A model generated the notes under the pieces. The model was not told the origin of the DNA and did no database searches. It was given only the letters and a program-made list of their open reading frames with translations. Of a DNA stretch of 64,000 nt, positions 10,085 to 21,730 are shown piece by piece (positions within the stretch are counted from its first letter, which is position 1; each line of letters begins with the position of its first letter). The position numbers were made by a program, and so were the translations under genes. Source of the stretch: Locusta migratoria (Eukaryota; Arthropoda; Insecta; Orthoptera; Acrididae); assembly GCA_026315105.1 (NCBI GenBank), contig CM048747.1, positions 277,589,491 through 277,653,490 on the forward strand, in the 5' to 3' direction.

Positions 10085-10410
10085 GTGGGTAATTTCTGTT
10101 GTATCCCTACCCTTATCTTCCCTCTCCACTTCTTCCCATCCTCTACTCCTTCCCCCTCCCATCCCTTCTGGTTGCCATGTAGTCAGACTGTGTTGGATGG
10201 CCAGAGATGGCTGATGTGTGTGGATGATTTGCCTGAGTGATTGTCTGGATGAGTGTTTTCTTTCTGAGGAAGACAGCAGCCGAAAATTTAGAACTGTATG
10301 CAAGTTTGTGTGTCTTATTTGTGTCTGTCAGCAGCTCAACGTTTGGCTTTATGGCGAGTTGCTCCCTATCTACATATTATTATTAATATTCCTTACTGGA
10401 CCTTCCATTG
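10085..10410 (+). mobile_element. Penelope-like terminus with hammerhead-like core
   Basis: Pyrimidine-rich tract, then CTGAGGA at 10264 and CCGAAAATTTAG at about 10280, followed by a G/T-rich tail containing AGCTCAACGTTTGGC. The core boxes resemble those at 6566 and 8061, but the intervening stem is short. It closes the Penelope cluster on the right. Confidence 0.55.
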
Positions 10411-10880
10411 TTGCTATAAATGAAGGTCACCAGTATTTCAATGTTGCTTGAAGGGGCAGATGTTTTAATTCACAATAATGTCGCTATCATTTATATATTT
10501 TTGAAATATATTTTGCTGTTTTGCATGAATACATTACAATTTTTGAATATGTGGTAACCAATGTAATTTACTTTATTCCTTTTCAAAAATACCTGCTGTT
10601 CTCTAAGAAAAGTAATTTTTGTTTTATTTTTTGGTCTGCATGAACCTAATATAGCAATTTCATTTGTCTTTACACTTTTGCTTGTCAAAAACATATTGTA
10701 ATTTCATGAAAATCATCTTTAAAGTAATTTCCGTTCCTATTTCTATCCACGGCAGTGCTATGACTGCAGTTCCGAGCATGCATGACAGTTACTCTGACTC
10801 AAGAAGAAGACAGGTACACCATTTTCAAATTGCTGCTGCCAACATGTGCTTTGTAGTGCATCTTTCTTCTTAATAATATC
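10411..10880. other. unassigned intronic sequence
   Basis: AT-rich, no family recognised. Confidence 0.3.
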
Positions 10881-10884
10881 AGCC

Positions 10885-11192
10885 ACATTTGAAAATGCCA
10901 GCGCACCGGGTGTGAAAACAGATCTGTGCTTTGTTTTCTAAATGCGAAGATAGTTAAACCAAAAGAAATTAACCGCCAAATCTGCAAGGTTTTTGGGCAA
11001 AATGCTATGAGTGATTCAATGGTTAGAAGATGGGTCAGACTGTTCAATCAAGGACGTGAACAACTGACGAACTTGGTCACACAAATGAAGAAAGATTAAG
11101 CACAACCGTAGATTTACACTTTGTGTCCTTGCTATGGAAGTTCTGCAAATCTTGAAAAACTGAAATTTCCAAAACTTTGCTCACGTTGGGTA

Positions 11193-11263
<71 letters not shown>

Positions 11264-11460
11264 ATGGGCAGCGCACTTTAATTTTTGACACACTGCAATG
11301 AAGAAGGTGATGCTTTTCTTTCTTGGATAGTCATGGGGTATTTTTTTAGGCAGGAAAGTTTGACCAAGACTGGTAGATGACTGCAATGCAGAATTATTTG
11401 TAAAATATCTCCACACGACTCCTGACTGGTCCTCTTCATTTTCAATCAATTTTTTTAAAA
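10885..11460 (+). pseudogene. mariner-like transposase relic with 67-nt poly(A)
   Basis: The plus strand reads FLNAKIVKPKEINRQICKVF and NAMSDSMVRRWVRLFNQGRE, the N-terminal helix-turn-helix half of a mariner-like transposase. KFPKLCSRWV follows, and the frame then runs into 67 uninterrupted A (11194-11260) before resuming with a GSALNF-like block. It is 5' and 3' truncated with frameshifts. It is a different family from the relic at 1390, yet shows the same kind of internal A tract. Confidence 0.75.
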
Positions 11461-11539
11461 AAATAATTACATTTTTGCCATTATTATTGCATAACTAGTA
11501 ATCCATGAAACAACTAAAATATATATAATAATAAAGTAA

Positions 11540-11961
11540 GACTTTGTTTTCTTTTACATGTGTTATCGTTTAAGACATACCCAGGGGCAAATATAAACTC
11601 TGACCATAACTTATTGGTCATGAATTGTAGGCCGAAACTGAAAAAAAAAAAAAACTGCAAAAAGGTAGGAAAATAAGGAGATGGGACCTGGATAAACTGA
11701 AGGAACTTGACATTCTTGAGAATTTCAGAGGGAACTTTAGGCAACGATTGACAGAAACGGGGGAAAATTAAACAGTAGAGGAGGAATGGGTAGCATTGAA
11801 AGATGAAATGGTGAAGGCAGCAGAGGACAAAATAGGTAGGAAGGCAAAACCTACAAAAATCCTTGGATATCACAAGAAATACTAAATTTATATAAAAATT
11901 GATGAAGATTACTCATCAGGCGAAGGAGCACAGGTAGTGATAGTAGCACAAATAAATAAAA

Positions 11962-12006
<45 letters not shown>

Positions 12007-12952
12007 AAAAGACGCGCGCACGCACTCACACAGAGACAATGTTGATTGGAATAAACTCTTTCAAGTTCTGAAGCAAGCAGGAGTAAAATATAGGAAGCAT
12101 TAGGTTATTTACAACTTGTACAAAACCCAGACAGCAGTTGTCAGAGTTGAAGGGCATGAAAGGGATGCAGTGGTTGGGAAGGGAGTAATACAGGGTTGTA
12201 GCCTTTCTCCAATGTTATTCAATTTGTACATTGAGCAAGCTATAAAGGAAAGCAAGGAGAAATTTAGAGAAAGAATTAAAGTTCAGGGAGAAGAATTAAA
12301 AACATTGTGTTTTGCCAACAACATAGTAATAGACAGCAAAGGACCTGGAAGAGCAGTTGAATGGTATGGACAGTGTGCTGAAAGGTGCATATAAGATAAA
12401 CATTAACAAAAGCAAAACTAGGGTAATGGAGCGCAGTCTAAGAAAATCAGGTGATGCTGAAGGAATTAGTTAGGTAATGAAACAATAAATGAGGTACATG
12501 AGTTTTGTTACTTGGGCAGTAAAATAACAAATAATGGTCGCAGTACAGAGGATATAAAATGCAGAATGGCAATGGGTAGACAAGCGTTCTTGAAAAAGAG
12601 AAATTTGTTACCATCGAATGTTGATTTAAGCCTAAGGAAGTCCTTTCTGAAGGCATTAGTGTGGAGTGTTGCCTTGTATGGGAGTGAAACATGGACGATA
12701 AACAGTGCGGACAGAAAGAGTATAGAGGCTTTTGAAATATGGTGCTGCTGAAGGTTAGGTGGGTGGATCACGTACCTAATGAGGAGGTACTGAACAGAAT
12801 TGGGGAGAAAAGGAATTTCTGGCATACCTTGACTAAAAGAAGGGATCGATTGGTAGGACACATTCTTAGACATCAAGGAATTGTGAATTTAGTGTTAGAG
12901 GGAAGTGTGTGGGGTAAAAACCGCAGAGGAAGACCAAGAGATGGATACAGTA
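11540..12952 (+). pseudogene. RTE-like non-LTR retrotransposon fragment, internally deleted
   Basis: The plus-strand left part (11560-11930) matches the end of the endonuclease region of the RTE element at 60513-63714. A (CA)n tract at about 11964-12000 then replaces the missing middle. From about 12035 the RT part follows: VVRVEGHERDAVVGKGVIQG and GCSLSPMLFNLYIEQAIKES (RT core), then SKITNNGRSTEDIKCRMAMG and LVWSVALYGSETWTINSADR in the thumb/C-terminal region. The active-site block is mutated (CFANN where CFAND/CFADD is expected). The 3' end is cut at about 12952, where another repeat begins. Confidence 0.85.
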
Positions 12953-12954
12953 TA

Positions 12955-13250
12955 ATAATGGAAAGTCCAGTTTGGAATTAATAAAACAGTAATGACAGTT
13001 TACAACTCACCACAAAGACCTGGCGACGAGCTGCGACAGGCACATACAAAAGACACACTTATATAACACTTTCAGCTATCGGCCATGGCCTTCTCAGAAA
13101 ATAGAACACTCATGCAATCATACGGGCACACAACACAGTCATACAACCATCACCTCCGGCTGCCGCACTTCGGCACTTGTATGACTGTTGTGTGCCTGTA
13201 TGATTGCGGGAGTGTCCTATTTTCTGAGACCTTTGAGGTTATAATGTACT
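12955..13250 (-). repeat. Penelope-terminus-like segment with 55-bp hairpin
   Basis: On the minus strand the segment contains CTGAGAAGGCCATGGCC, similar to Penelope termini but lacking the exact CUGANGA spacing. Arms at about 13092-13146 and 13175-13229 (TCTCAGAAAATAGAACACTC on the left, its near-complement on the right) form a long imperfect hairpin with a GC-rich loop. Confidence 0.5.
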
Positions 13251-13632
13251 GTGCCCCCTTCAATGTGCAAAAAAACAATACTCATGCAATGCTTCAGTCT
13301 CACCATTTATAAAATTCTTAGATAAATATTTGCATTTCACAACAAGAATAAATTCTCGAATCACGTCATGCAAAGCAAGAAAAACTACCAGTTGCGTAAA
13401 CAAATCAAAGCTGACAAATCAGCACGGCTGAAGGCCCTTACACGTTCGGATTTATCGTCCGACCAACCAACCAACCAAATTCATAGCAGCCTGCACACCA
13501 TGCTACACACGTTACAACCAACTGTTGGTGACAACCAACTGTATGCAGCGATTGCAGTATCTCTGTGCTTTGCTGTACGTCTGTTGAACTGTTTTTGCGT
13601 ATTAGCTTAATGTAATTCATCTTGCATAAACG
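13251..13632. other. unassigned intronic sequence
   Basis: Contains a small (CCAA)n tract near 13460. No coding or known repeat signature. Confidence 0.3.
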
Positions 13633-13835
13633 CCGTGGCAGAATAGTCATGCGAACTAAGACACCCAGCTGCGGTGTGCGCAGCCCTTCACCGTCGGGGT
13701 TTCGAGCCCTCTTTCAAGCATGGGTGTTCGTTTTGTCCTTATCATAATTTAAGTTAGTGTAAGTAGTTTGTAAGCCTAGGGACTAATGGCCTACATATTT
13801 AAGTCCAATAGATTCAAAAACATTTGAACATTTTT
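13633..13835 (+). mobile_element. degenerate tRNA-derived SINE
   Basis: Same family as the SINEs at 49410 and 55321. It has a decayed head with a B-box remnant (GGGGTTTCGAGCCC), a body with AGTAGTTTGTAAGCCTAGGG and a tail ACATTTGAACATTTTTT. Heavy divergence suggests an older insertion. No clear TSD. Confidence 0.7.
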
Positions 13836-14243
13836 TGATCCTGCATAAAAGACAATTTACTTTGAAACTAACACTTCTCAAACCATTATTCACAATTTTT
13901 TTTGCATGACCTGTTACAAATGGGAACAAGTGTATCATCATGCTTCTCAAAAACAGTTTGCTGTTAAACATTATGCTGTAGCAGACATTTGTGTGTTGTG
14001 TGTTCTGTTGTTGTAATTCTTGCATTTTCATTGCAATTTATTTATTTATTTATTTATTTATTTACTTGTGGTTTTAGGGCGCACAACTGCTAAGGTCATT
14101 AGCGCCCAGACAAGAACAGAGATGCGCTAGATCTCAAAAAAATTGGTAACTGCCACTTAGAATATCAAGAAAAGGCTAAAAACGAAAGATAAAAAACAAA
14201 AGGGTTAAATATCCTTTGATAAATTGGCCAAGTTGATAAAACA

Positions 14244-17200
14244 CTACTCCTCCAGAGTAGACGGAAACTGAAGGGCTACACGAAGATGATTAAAATTGGG
14301 ACAAGACAGTAAAACATGTCGCACTGTCAGCAGTTCACCACAGGAGCAGAGCGGTGCAGGGTTGGCGGATAGCAAATGACGGTGGCTGAAACGGCAGTGA
14401 CCGATCCGCAACCGGGCCAGGATGACCACCTCTCGCCGAGAGGGGCGTGAGGAGGTCCTCCAAGCGGTTGGGATCGGTTTTACAGTTCTCAATTTATTGT
14501 CGTACAGTGAAAACCACGCACTGTGCCATGACGACACAATACTCCGGCGAAGAGACCGCTGAACATCGTCCAATGGGACGCAAAAGGTAGCCATGCGAGG
14601 CAAAAGAGCTGCTGCCTTGGCTGCTATGTCGGCGGTCTCACTCCCGGGCACACCCACGTGGCCAGGGACCCACAGAAAAGAAACATGACAGCTGTCATCT
14701 GCTAGTAACTGGAGGGAGCGTTGGATCCGATACACGAGAGGATGGGTCGAGAAAGGGTCCTTAAGACTCTGCAGGGCACTAAGGGAGTCCGAAAATATGG
14801 CATAGAAAGGTTGGCGGTGGCGGCAGGTATACAAAACAGCCTGGTGGAGGGCAAAAAGCTCAGCCGTGAAATTCTAGCACCGGTCAGGAAGTTTGTATTG
14901 GAAACGGTTGTCCCCGACGACGAAGGCAGATCTGACACCGTCAGTGCTCTTGGAACCATCAGTGTAAATAAATATGGCATTATCGAACCACGAACGGAGT
15001 TCGACAAGCCTCGAGTGGTATACCAAATCCGGGGTGCTCTCCTGTGGGCAGCGAACTAAGTTCAAGGTGAGTGTGAACCTGGGCCTGATGCCACGGTGGC
15101 AACGAGCTGTCGCTCAACCGAAAGGTGGAAGGAAGGGTAAAATCGAGCCGCTGAAGCAGGCGGCGAAACTGAACTCCAGGTGGAAGCAAGGCTATCGCAG
15201 ACAACTGATATTGGCGATCGAGTGAGTCGCCAAAAAGTAATATGCAAGATGGATGGTTGGGCATTAACCGCAGGCAGCATGCATACCGACACAAGAGTAT
15301 GCACGCCGAGTGGTCAAGGGTAATACAGCAGCCTCGGCATACAGACTTTCAACAGGGCTGGTATAAAATGCACCGGTCGCCAGACGTAATCCCCGATGGT
15401 GGATAGAGTTGAGACGGCGGAGTATCGACAGCCGTGCAGAAGAGTATACAAGGCTTCCGTAGTCGAGCTTCGACTGAACAATGGCCTGGTAAAGGTGAAG
15501 CAGGACGGTACGATCCGCTCCCCATGACGTGCCACTGAGGACACGAAGAACATTAAGGGATCGGGCACAACGGGCAGCCAGGTAGGACACGTGTGTGGAC
15601 CAGCAAAGTTTACGATCCAACATTAGCCCCAAGAATTTCCTAGTCTCCACGAAAGGGAGAGCAACGGGGCCGAGACGTAGGGATGGTGGAAGAAATTCCT
15701 TGTTTCTCCAGAAGTTTACACACAACGTTTTCTCAGTGGAGAATTGGAAGCCGTTCGCGATGCTCCGGGAAAATAGACTGTCAAGAAAGCGTTGAAGACA
15801 ATGCTCCAAGAGACACGTCCGCTGGGCGCTGCAATAAATTGCGAAATCGTCTACAAAAAGGGATCCGGAAACGTCGGCTGAAAGGCAATCTACGATCGGA
15901 TTGATTGCAATGGCAAAGAGAGCCACACTCAAGACGGAGCCCTGCGGTACCCCATTCTCCTGGCGAAAGGTATCTGACAAAACAGAGCCCACCCATACCC
16001 GGAACTTGCGATCCCCAAAAACGCTTTAAGAAAAAGAGGGAGGCGGCCCCGAAGCCCCCATGTGTGCAATGTGTGGAGAATACCTGCTCTTCAACAGGTA
16101 TCTTATGCCTTCTCCAAGTCTAAGAACACTGCTACTGTTTGACGCTTCTTTAGATAGTTCTTCATAATGAAGGTCGATAAGGTAACGAGGTGATCAGCAG
16201 CAGAGCGGTGTCGACGAAAACCGCATTGGACATTTGTTAGGAGGCGGCGAGATTCGAGAAGCCAGACCAACCGAGCGTTAACCATGCGTTCCATCACCTT
16301 ACAGACACAGCTCATCAGAGAAATGGGGCGATAACTGGAAGGAAGATGTTTGTCCTTCCCTGGTTTGGGGATGGGGACAACAATGACTTCACGCCAACTT
16401 GTGGGAACATGACCTTCAGTCCATATGTGATTGTAGGTACTAAGAAGAAAACACTTGCCCGCAGGAGAGAGGTTCTTCAGCATCTCAATATGAATGGAAT
16501 CGGGCCCGGGAGCAGAAGATCGGGACAGGGCGAGAGCACGGTCTAGCTCCTGCATGGCGAAGGAGACATTATAATTTTCACGATTAAAAGAGTGGAAAGA
16601 AGGAGGCGGTGCCTCCTCTATCTGTTTGCGAGGGAGAAAGGCAGGGTGGTAATGGGCAGAGCTCGAAACTTCCGCAAAGATACGGCCCAATGCGTTGGAA
16701 ACATCAGCGGGGTCCACGAGGACTGTGTTCTCGACAGTCAGGCCAGGAATCGAGGAGTGGACCTTGATGCCGGATAAACAACGTAGGCCACCACAAACAA
16801 CCGTGGAGGGAGTAAAGCGGTTAAAAGGACTAGTAAAAGCAGTCCAGCAAGCTTTTTTGCTGTCGTTTATGATACGACGACATTGCGCTCTCATTCGTTT
16901 ATAATTTAAACAATTATCCAAAGTTGGGTGGCAGCGGAAGGTGCGTAAAGCACGGTGCCGGGCTCTAAGCGCGTCGTGGCAGGCTGCAGTCCACCAAGGG
17001 ACCGGGACATGACATGGAGAACAGTATGTACGAGGTACGGAATGTTCGGCAGCTGTGAGAATAACCTCTGTGAGGTATTTGACCTGACTGTCACAGCTGG
17101 GAAAATTCTGATTGTGAAAACAGCCATGGAAGAATTAAGCCCCCAGTCGGCTTTAGAGATTTTCCAACTGGTGGGACGAGGAGATGGGGAATGATGCAGA

Positions 17201-17904
17201 AAGTGGATGATACAAGGGAAATGGTCACTCGAGTACATGTCAGAAAGTGCATACCACTCGAACAGACGTGCAAGCTGAGGAGTGCATATCGCAAGGTCTA
17301 TGTGGGACTAAGTATGTGTTGTGTCAGAAAGGAAGGTCGGTGCACCGGTGTTGAGGCAAACAAGATTGAGGTGGTGGAAAAGGTCCACTAAGAGGTAGCA
17401 TTTCTGACAAGGTGCTGGAGAGCCCCATAGGGGGTGGTGCGCATTAAAGTCGCCTACCAACACGAAAGGTGAAGGGAGCTGGTCAACGAGATGTAGCACA
17501 TCTGCCCTAGTAAGGGCAGATGACGATGGCGAATAGATATTACAGAGGGAAAAGGTAAATGTGGATAGAGTGATGCGGACAGCAACTGCCTGTAGGTGGG
17601 TATGCAATGAAATGGGATGGTAATAGACGTCGTCTCGAATGAGCATCAGAACCCCTCCATGGGCTGCAGTACCCTCCACAGGTGGCAGGTCGAAATGCAC
17701 AGAGGTGTAGTGGGGAAAGTCTGCACGATCACTTGGACGCAGCTTAGTTTCTTGGAGACAGAATAGAAGTGGGCAGTGCAATAGAAGGAGTAGTATTAAC
17801 TCCTCCTGATTGGAACGAATGCCGCAAATATTCCATTGAAGGAGCGCCATGATAAAAAATGAGATAAGAAAAGAAGATAAAAACGAACAAGCAAGTGGGG
17901 TCAC
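14244..17904 (-). pseudogene. I-like LINE ORF2: endonuclease, RT, RNase H
   Basis: The minus strand from 17904 reads an APE-type endonuclease (LLQWNICGIRSNQEEL, CLQETKLRP, VLVGDFNAHHPLWGS). The RT follows: RSSAPGPDSIHIEMLKNLSP, PIPKPGKDKHLPSSYRPISL, VPQGSVLSVALFAIAIN and the active site LFVDDFAIY. A C-terminal RNase H follows: FIYTDGSKS, FSDSLSALQSL and FLWVPGHVGVPGSETADIAA, then a Cys/His-rich end (CSCGELLTVRHVLLSCP). The pieces lie in several frames with breaks near 17300, 16100, 15260 and 14850. The protein would nick DNA and copy the element RNA at the nick. It is dead in this copy. Confidence 0.9.
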
Positions 17905-19197
17905 CTAGACGGCCTGAGGACCGGATTTCGAGGGAGCACTGCTATCGCTGTCTAGGGGCAAAGGGTCGTGGTCCATAGGTTCGACCAACGCGTCTGCCAC
18001 CTCCCTGAGTTGATCAGGAGGGGCAGCTTCCACCGCAGGTAACAGGCCGGGTGCCCAGCAGATGGAGCGTCCCGGTGAAAAGAAGACGGCCGAGGCCGGC
18101 AACTGAAGAGTCACGCCGCGGCGGCGAAGGAGGGGGGGCTATTCTTTTTGTGAGCCTTCTTAGAGGCATGACGGGCAGAGGAAGCAGTTGACGATGGAGA
18201 AGACGTAGTCTTGAGGAAGTCTTCACGAACAGGTTCTTTTTTTGTACTTCGGGCAGCGGATTTCGGTGCTCGGGATGTGTGTGAACTGGCCGACGAATGT
18301 ACTGTAGAACGGGCAGAAGGGACCGGAGAGGTGGAACGAGCAATTTTTGGGCTAGCTGACCTGACAACAGTGTCACAGAATGTTAAATTGCAGGTCTGAA
18401 TGCCTACCTCCTTAGTTGGTCGAGGTGAGGACCTGGCTGTAAGTACCTGATGGGAGTACAGCGGGCTTTCTACTCGCTAATAACTTCCGAGCGGCATAGG
18501 TTGAGACCTTCTCCATGACGCGAATCTCTTGGATGACCCACTCTTCTTTATAAACGGGTCAGTCCCATGAAGAAGCAGCATGGTCACCCATGCAATTAAT
18601 GCAGCGAGGGGATGGAGGTAGACATTCACCCTCATGGGTGTCCCTGCCAAAGGTGGCGCACTTGACTGCATTAGGAGAAGATTTACTAGTATGATTATAT
18701 CACTGGAAATGGAAGCTGTGCGTAGGGTTGGGTATATACGGGCGAACGGAGATGACTTCGTAGCCCGCTTTCACCTTAGATGGTAGGTCAACCCTGTCTA
18801 AAGTGAAGAAGACAGTATGAGTCGGCACGAGGTCGTTGTTAACCTTTTTCATTACGCGATGCACAACCGTAGCTCCCTGATCAGACATATAGTTGAGTAT
18901 TTCCTCATCGAATAACCCATCCAGGGATCTCGCGAAGACTACCCCCCCCCCCCCCGTGAAGAGTTGAGGGTGCGGTGAGCCTCCACTTTTACTGGGAAAG
19001 TATGCACAAGTGTAGCCCGAAGTAATTTTTGTGCCTGGAACGCATTCTCAATCTCAAGCAACAAGGTCCCATTGTGCTGTCTGGAGCAGGTCTTCAAGGG
19101 ACTGGCGATCACATCGACACCCTTCTGAATGATAAACGGATTTACAGCAGAAAAATCCTTATCATCAGTACGCGATACCACCAGGAACTTAGGAATG
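17905..19197 (-). pseudogene. I-like LINE ORF1 (gag-like), main part
   Basis: The minus strand reads FLVVSRTDDKDFSAVNPFII, then HNGTLLLEIENAFQAQKLLR and MSDQGATVVHRVMKKVNNDL, followed by a zinc-knuckle region with CINCMGDHAASSWD. One knuckle cysteine is replaced by Phe and there are stops near 18700 and 18540. A poly(C) run at about 18942-18956 breaks the frame. ORF1 proteins of this group bind element RNA. The first part of ORF1 is displaced to 20981-21190 by an inserted segment. Confidence 0.8.
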
Positions 19198-20980
19198 TGT
19201 AGCGGCACGGAATATTTCCGTAACGTTATGTTACAGTCGATTTTTCGCTGCTAACTCGGTCGAAGTTTATTGCCTGATTTGTGTACAGATTTGAAACTTT
19301 ATCGAAAGATTTATTATAAAATTGTATTCTTATTAGTATATTAATTATTTTTGTTAATTTGTTGCATGTAAAATTTTGCTGTGAAATGTGTGGGAGTCAT
19401 GGCATGATGTGGGTCTAACCAAAATGGCTGCCATAGATGCAAATATAAGTTCTGAAGCGGGCTGCTAGGAGTAATCCAGCAGTCACAGAGATCAAAGAAA
19501 AACACGGAAAATTATATTGATTGTTAATTATGAGTAGTTGAAGTCAGTCCGAGGCTATGTAACGTATCTGCTGGGGAATACTTCATTCAATTTTGGCAAA
19601 AACGAAGAAAGTATGTCATCCAAGTTACATGTCGTCTGGCTGTGGAAGTAATCCAATATTTGGGCCTGAATTCAGCATACTGCGATGCAGTGCGTTCGTA
19701 CTGAGTCGATACACACCTGGAGAGAATTCAGTAATGTGTTGGAGAGATGCTATTTTTTTTTTTTTTTTTTTTAATGCTGATTGTCCTATTGAGGTCTGAT
19801 TGAGATTCGAGAGAAGTTAAACTGTCCATGTTATTGTAATATCGAGTAAAAGAGATAAAAGAAATTATTCAAGGGTTCCTGTGTGCATCATATCGTAATT
19901 TGCTGTTGATGTGTGGAGTTTTTGTGAGAGTTGCAGTTGTTATTGGTGCGCTTTGGTTCATATAAAGTGGTGTATTGGTGGAAAGGCTCCACAATACCGT
20001 CGGTTACTGACGAAGTTTCAGGCTGAGATAGATTTATAAAGGTACCTAAACATTACTCTTTATTCAAACGGTGCTGGAGTATGTCCATAGGACCCTTGGA
20101 TTCTGGTAAACTTCGATAGGGACAGAGACTGATATTCCAATGTTGGACAAAAAGATTAGGTAACTCAATGTGACGTATGTGTACGACAGATTAATTTTAT
20201 TGGACTGATGGCTTGTAGTTGAATCTTAAAGTAAGACCTACTTTGAAAGATAGTTCAATTTAACTGTATTCAGGGACATAGGGTGCTGCGTAGGTGAAGG
20301 ATGACTAACTGCTCATAATAAGGGCTATTAAATAATAAAGACTGTACTTGAGCAATCAATTACAACAAATGCTTCCCCTTTTTCTTTCTTCTCAATATTA
20401 ATGTTAAACCTGCTTGATGTAAAAATGATTGTATTGAAGTAGCCATGCCGTTGGTAGAGCTACCATAACTCAAAAGAAATTCTTTTTCTGTCATAATTCT
20501 TTCTATTACTGTTCTTTACAAAACGTCAATAGTTGCTGCACGCTCAAGTTTAAAAAAAAATTAAAAAAATAAATAAAGAAGAAATAATAAATGTATACAA
20601 ATCAGTCATAAATTATCCTGATGGGAATATATTTATATAGCATAAATAATAAAATAGTTCATTGGTTGAGATCTGGGTGTACTTACTTTGTAGAAACTAA
20701 TATCGGTCGTTCGGGCTTTGGACAGTAAATTAAAGTTCAAGCGATCGATATTTATAATTTTTTTTTTAAATTATTCTACATGCTGAAGTATTTATATAGA
20801 TGAAAAGGTGGAACTTTTCTAGCACGAACTTGACATATTGGCCACTTGTATTTTATCTAAAAGGAATTTTGATGCAAATACTACCAGTAATTACGACGAA
20901 GTTTTCAAACACCAGAGATATTGCTGTAGTTGGAGCAGCTACCGGTGTGAAAGTAACATTCATACTTTTCACAAGAGAAA
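19198..20980. mobile_element. 1783-bp segment inserted in LINE ORF1, flanked by 52-bp direct repeats
   Basis: The LINE sequence at 19146-19197 is repeated at 20981-21032 (both run from AGCAGAAAAATCCT to AACTTAGGAATG) with three mismatches by eye. The AT-rich segment between them is unlike the LINE and contains no long frame, no matching inverted or long terminal repeats that I could see, and a poly(T) at about 19750-19772. It behaves like an insertion with an unusually long TSD, or a rearrangement. Type unknown. Confidence 0.55.
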
Positions 20981-21190
20981 AGCAGAAAAATCCTGATTGT
21001 CAGTACGCGATACCACCAGGAACTTAGGAATGGTAGGCAAGACTTTTTGTGGCTGAGAATCATCATGTTTCCACTTATTGGTCAAGGTTAGAGAAGATTT
21101 GGAAGGTTTCATAGCGGAGGTGTCCCCCATGATTAACGGCGTCTCCGATGGCGCACTCCTTCCTTGTGGGGGCCATCTCTGAGAGCGCAC
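20981..21190 (-). pseudogene. I-like LINE ORF1, N-terminal part
   Basis: The minus strand reads MGDTSAMKPSKSSLTLTNKW, then IPKFLVVSRTDNQDFSA. The last block duplicates the start of the ORF1 part at 19197. The reading frame runs into the inserted segment and stops. Confidence 0.75.
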
Positions 21191-21730
21191 CCGCCTTAGG
21201 TGACTGTTCGAAACTCAGGTCACACATCCCGAGAACGGACGGAGGGACCAATCAGCATGTTCGGAAGGTACTAGCTCGGGTAATCACCCCTCCTGGGCCC
21301 GGCCTTTACCGGGGGGTATGTACGTGCCCTACATGTCTACCCGGGGCGAGGAGTTACGCCTTACCCCGTCACCGGCTACGCAGAGCGTGGGTTCAGACAC
21401 GCACAGGGAGGAAAAAAGAGAGGAAGGAGAGAAAGGGATGAAGGAGGGAGAATCTCAAACGCCGAGGCTGAGATTAAAAGGGCGGGTCGAGGACAAGGAG
21501 ACAGGGGGGAAGGCTAAAGAACAGGAAAGGAAGAGGACCAAGAAAAGAGGAAGTAAGAGGAAACGAAAAAAGAAACCTTGGACTGACTAAAAACGCCCGT
21601 CTCCGGGCGAAGGCACAAACCGGGGGGAAGGAGGGAAGTGGCCTGGGACAGAAGAAAGGTCGCTTCAGCTCGGGGCCCCGTGCGCGCCACACACGTACCC
21701 ACAAAAGAGCTGTGGGCTCCCTGGGGGGAT

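Larger units (their letters stand above)
14036..21730 (-). mobile_element. I-like LINE, nearly full length, decayed
   Basis: Minus-strand non-LTR retrotransposon. A GC-rich 5' region (about 21190-21730) is followed by ORF1 (21190-20981 and 19197-17905), ORF2 with endonuclease, RT and RNase H (17904-14244), a 3' UTR and a (TAAA)n tail at 14064-14036. An RNase H domain and a TAA-rich simple-repeat tail are typical of the I group. Excluding the foreign segment at 19198-20980 it is about 5.9 kb. GC content is clearly above the host sequence. Several frameshifts and stops make it inactive. Confidence 0.85.

Noticed and set aside
11132..11449. Frame with a long polyphenylalanine run
   Set aside because: It is the translation of the 67-nt poly(A) tract on the opposite strand, inside a mariner relic.
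14721..15225. Plus-strand open frames of 83-112 codons
   Set aside because: They are antisense to the RNase H and RT of the I-like LINE, where the minus strand carries the clear motifs. High GC makes random open frames likely.
21318..21590. Lys/Arg/Glu-rich open frame of 90 codons on the plus strand
   Set aside because: It lies antisense in the GC- and purine-rich 5' region of the I-like LINE. Its low-complexity composition explains the open frame.
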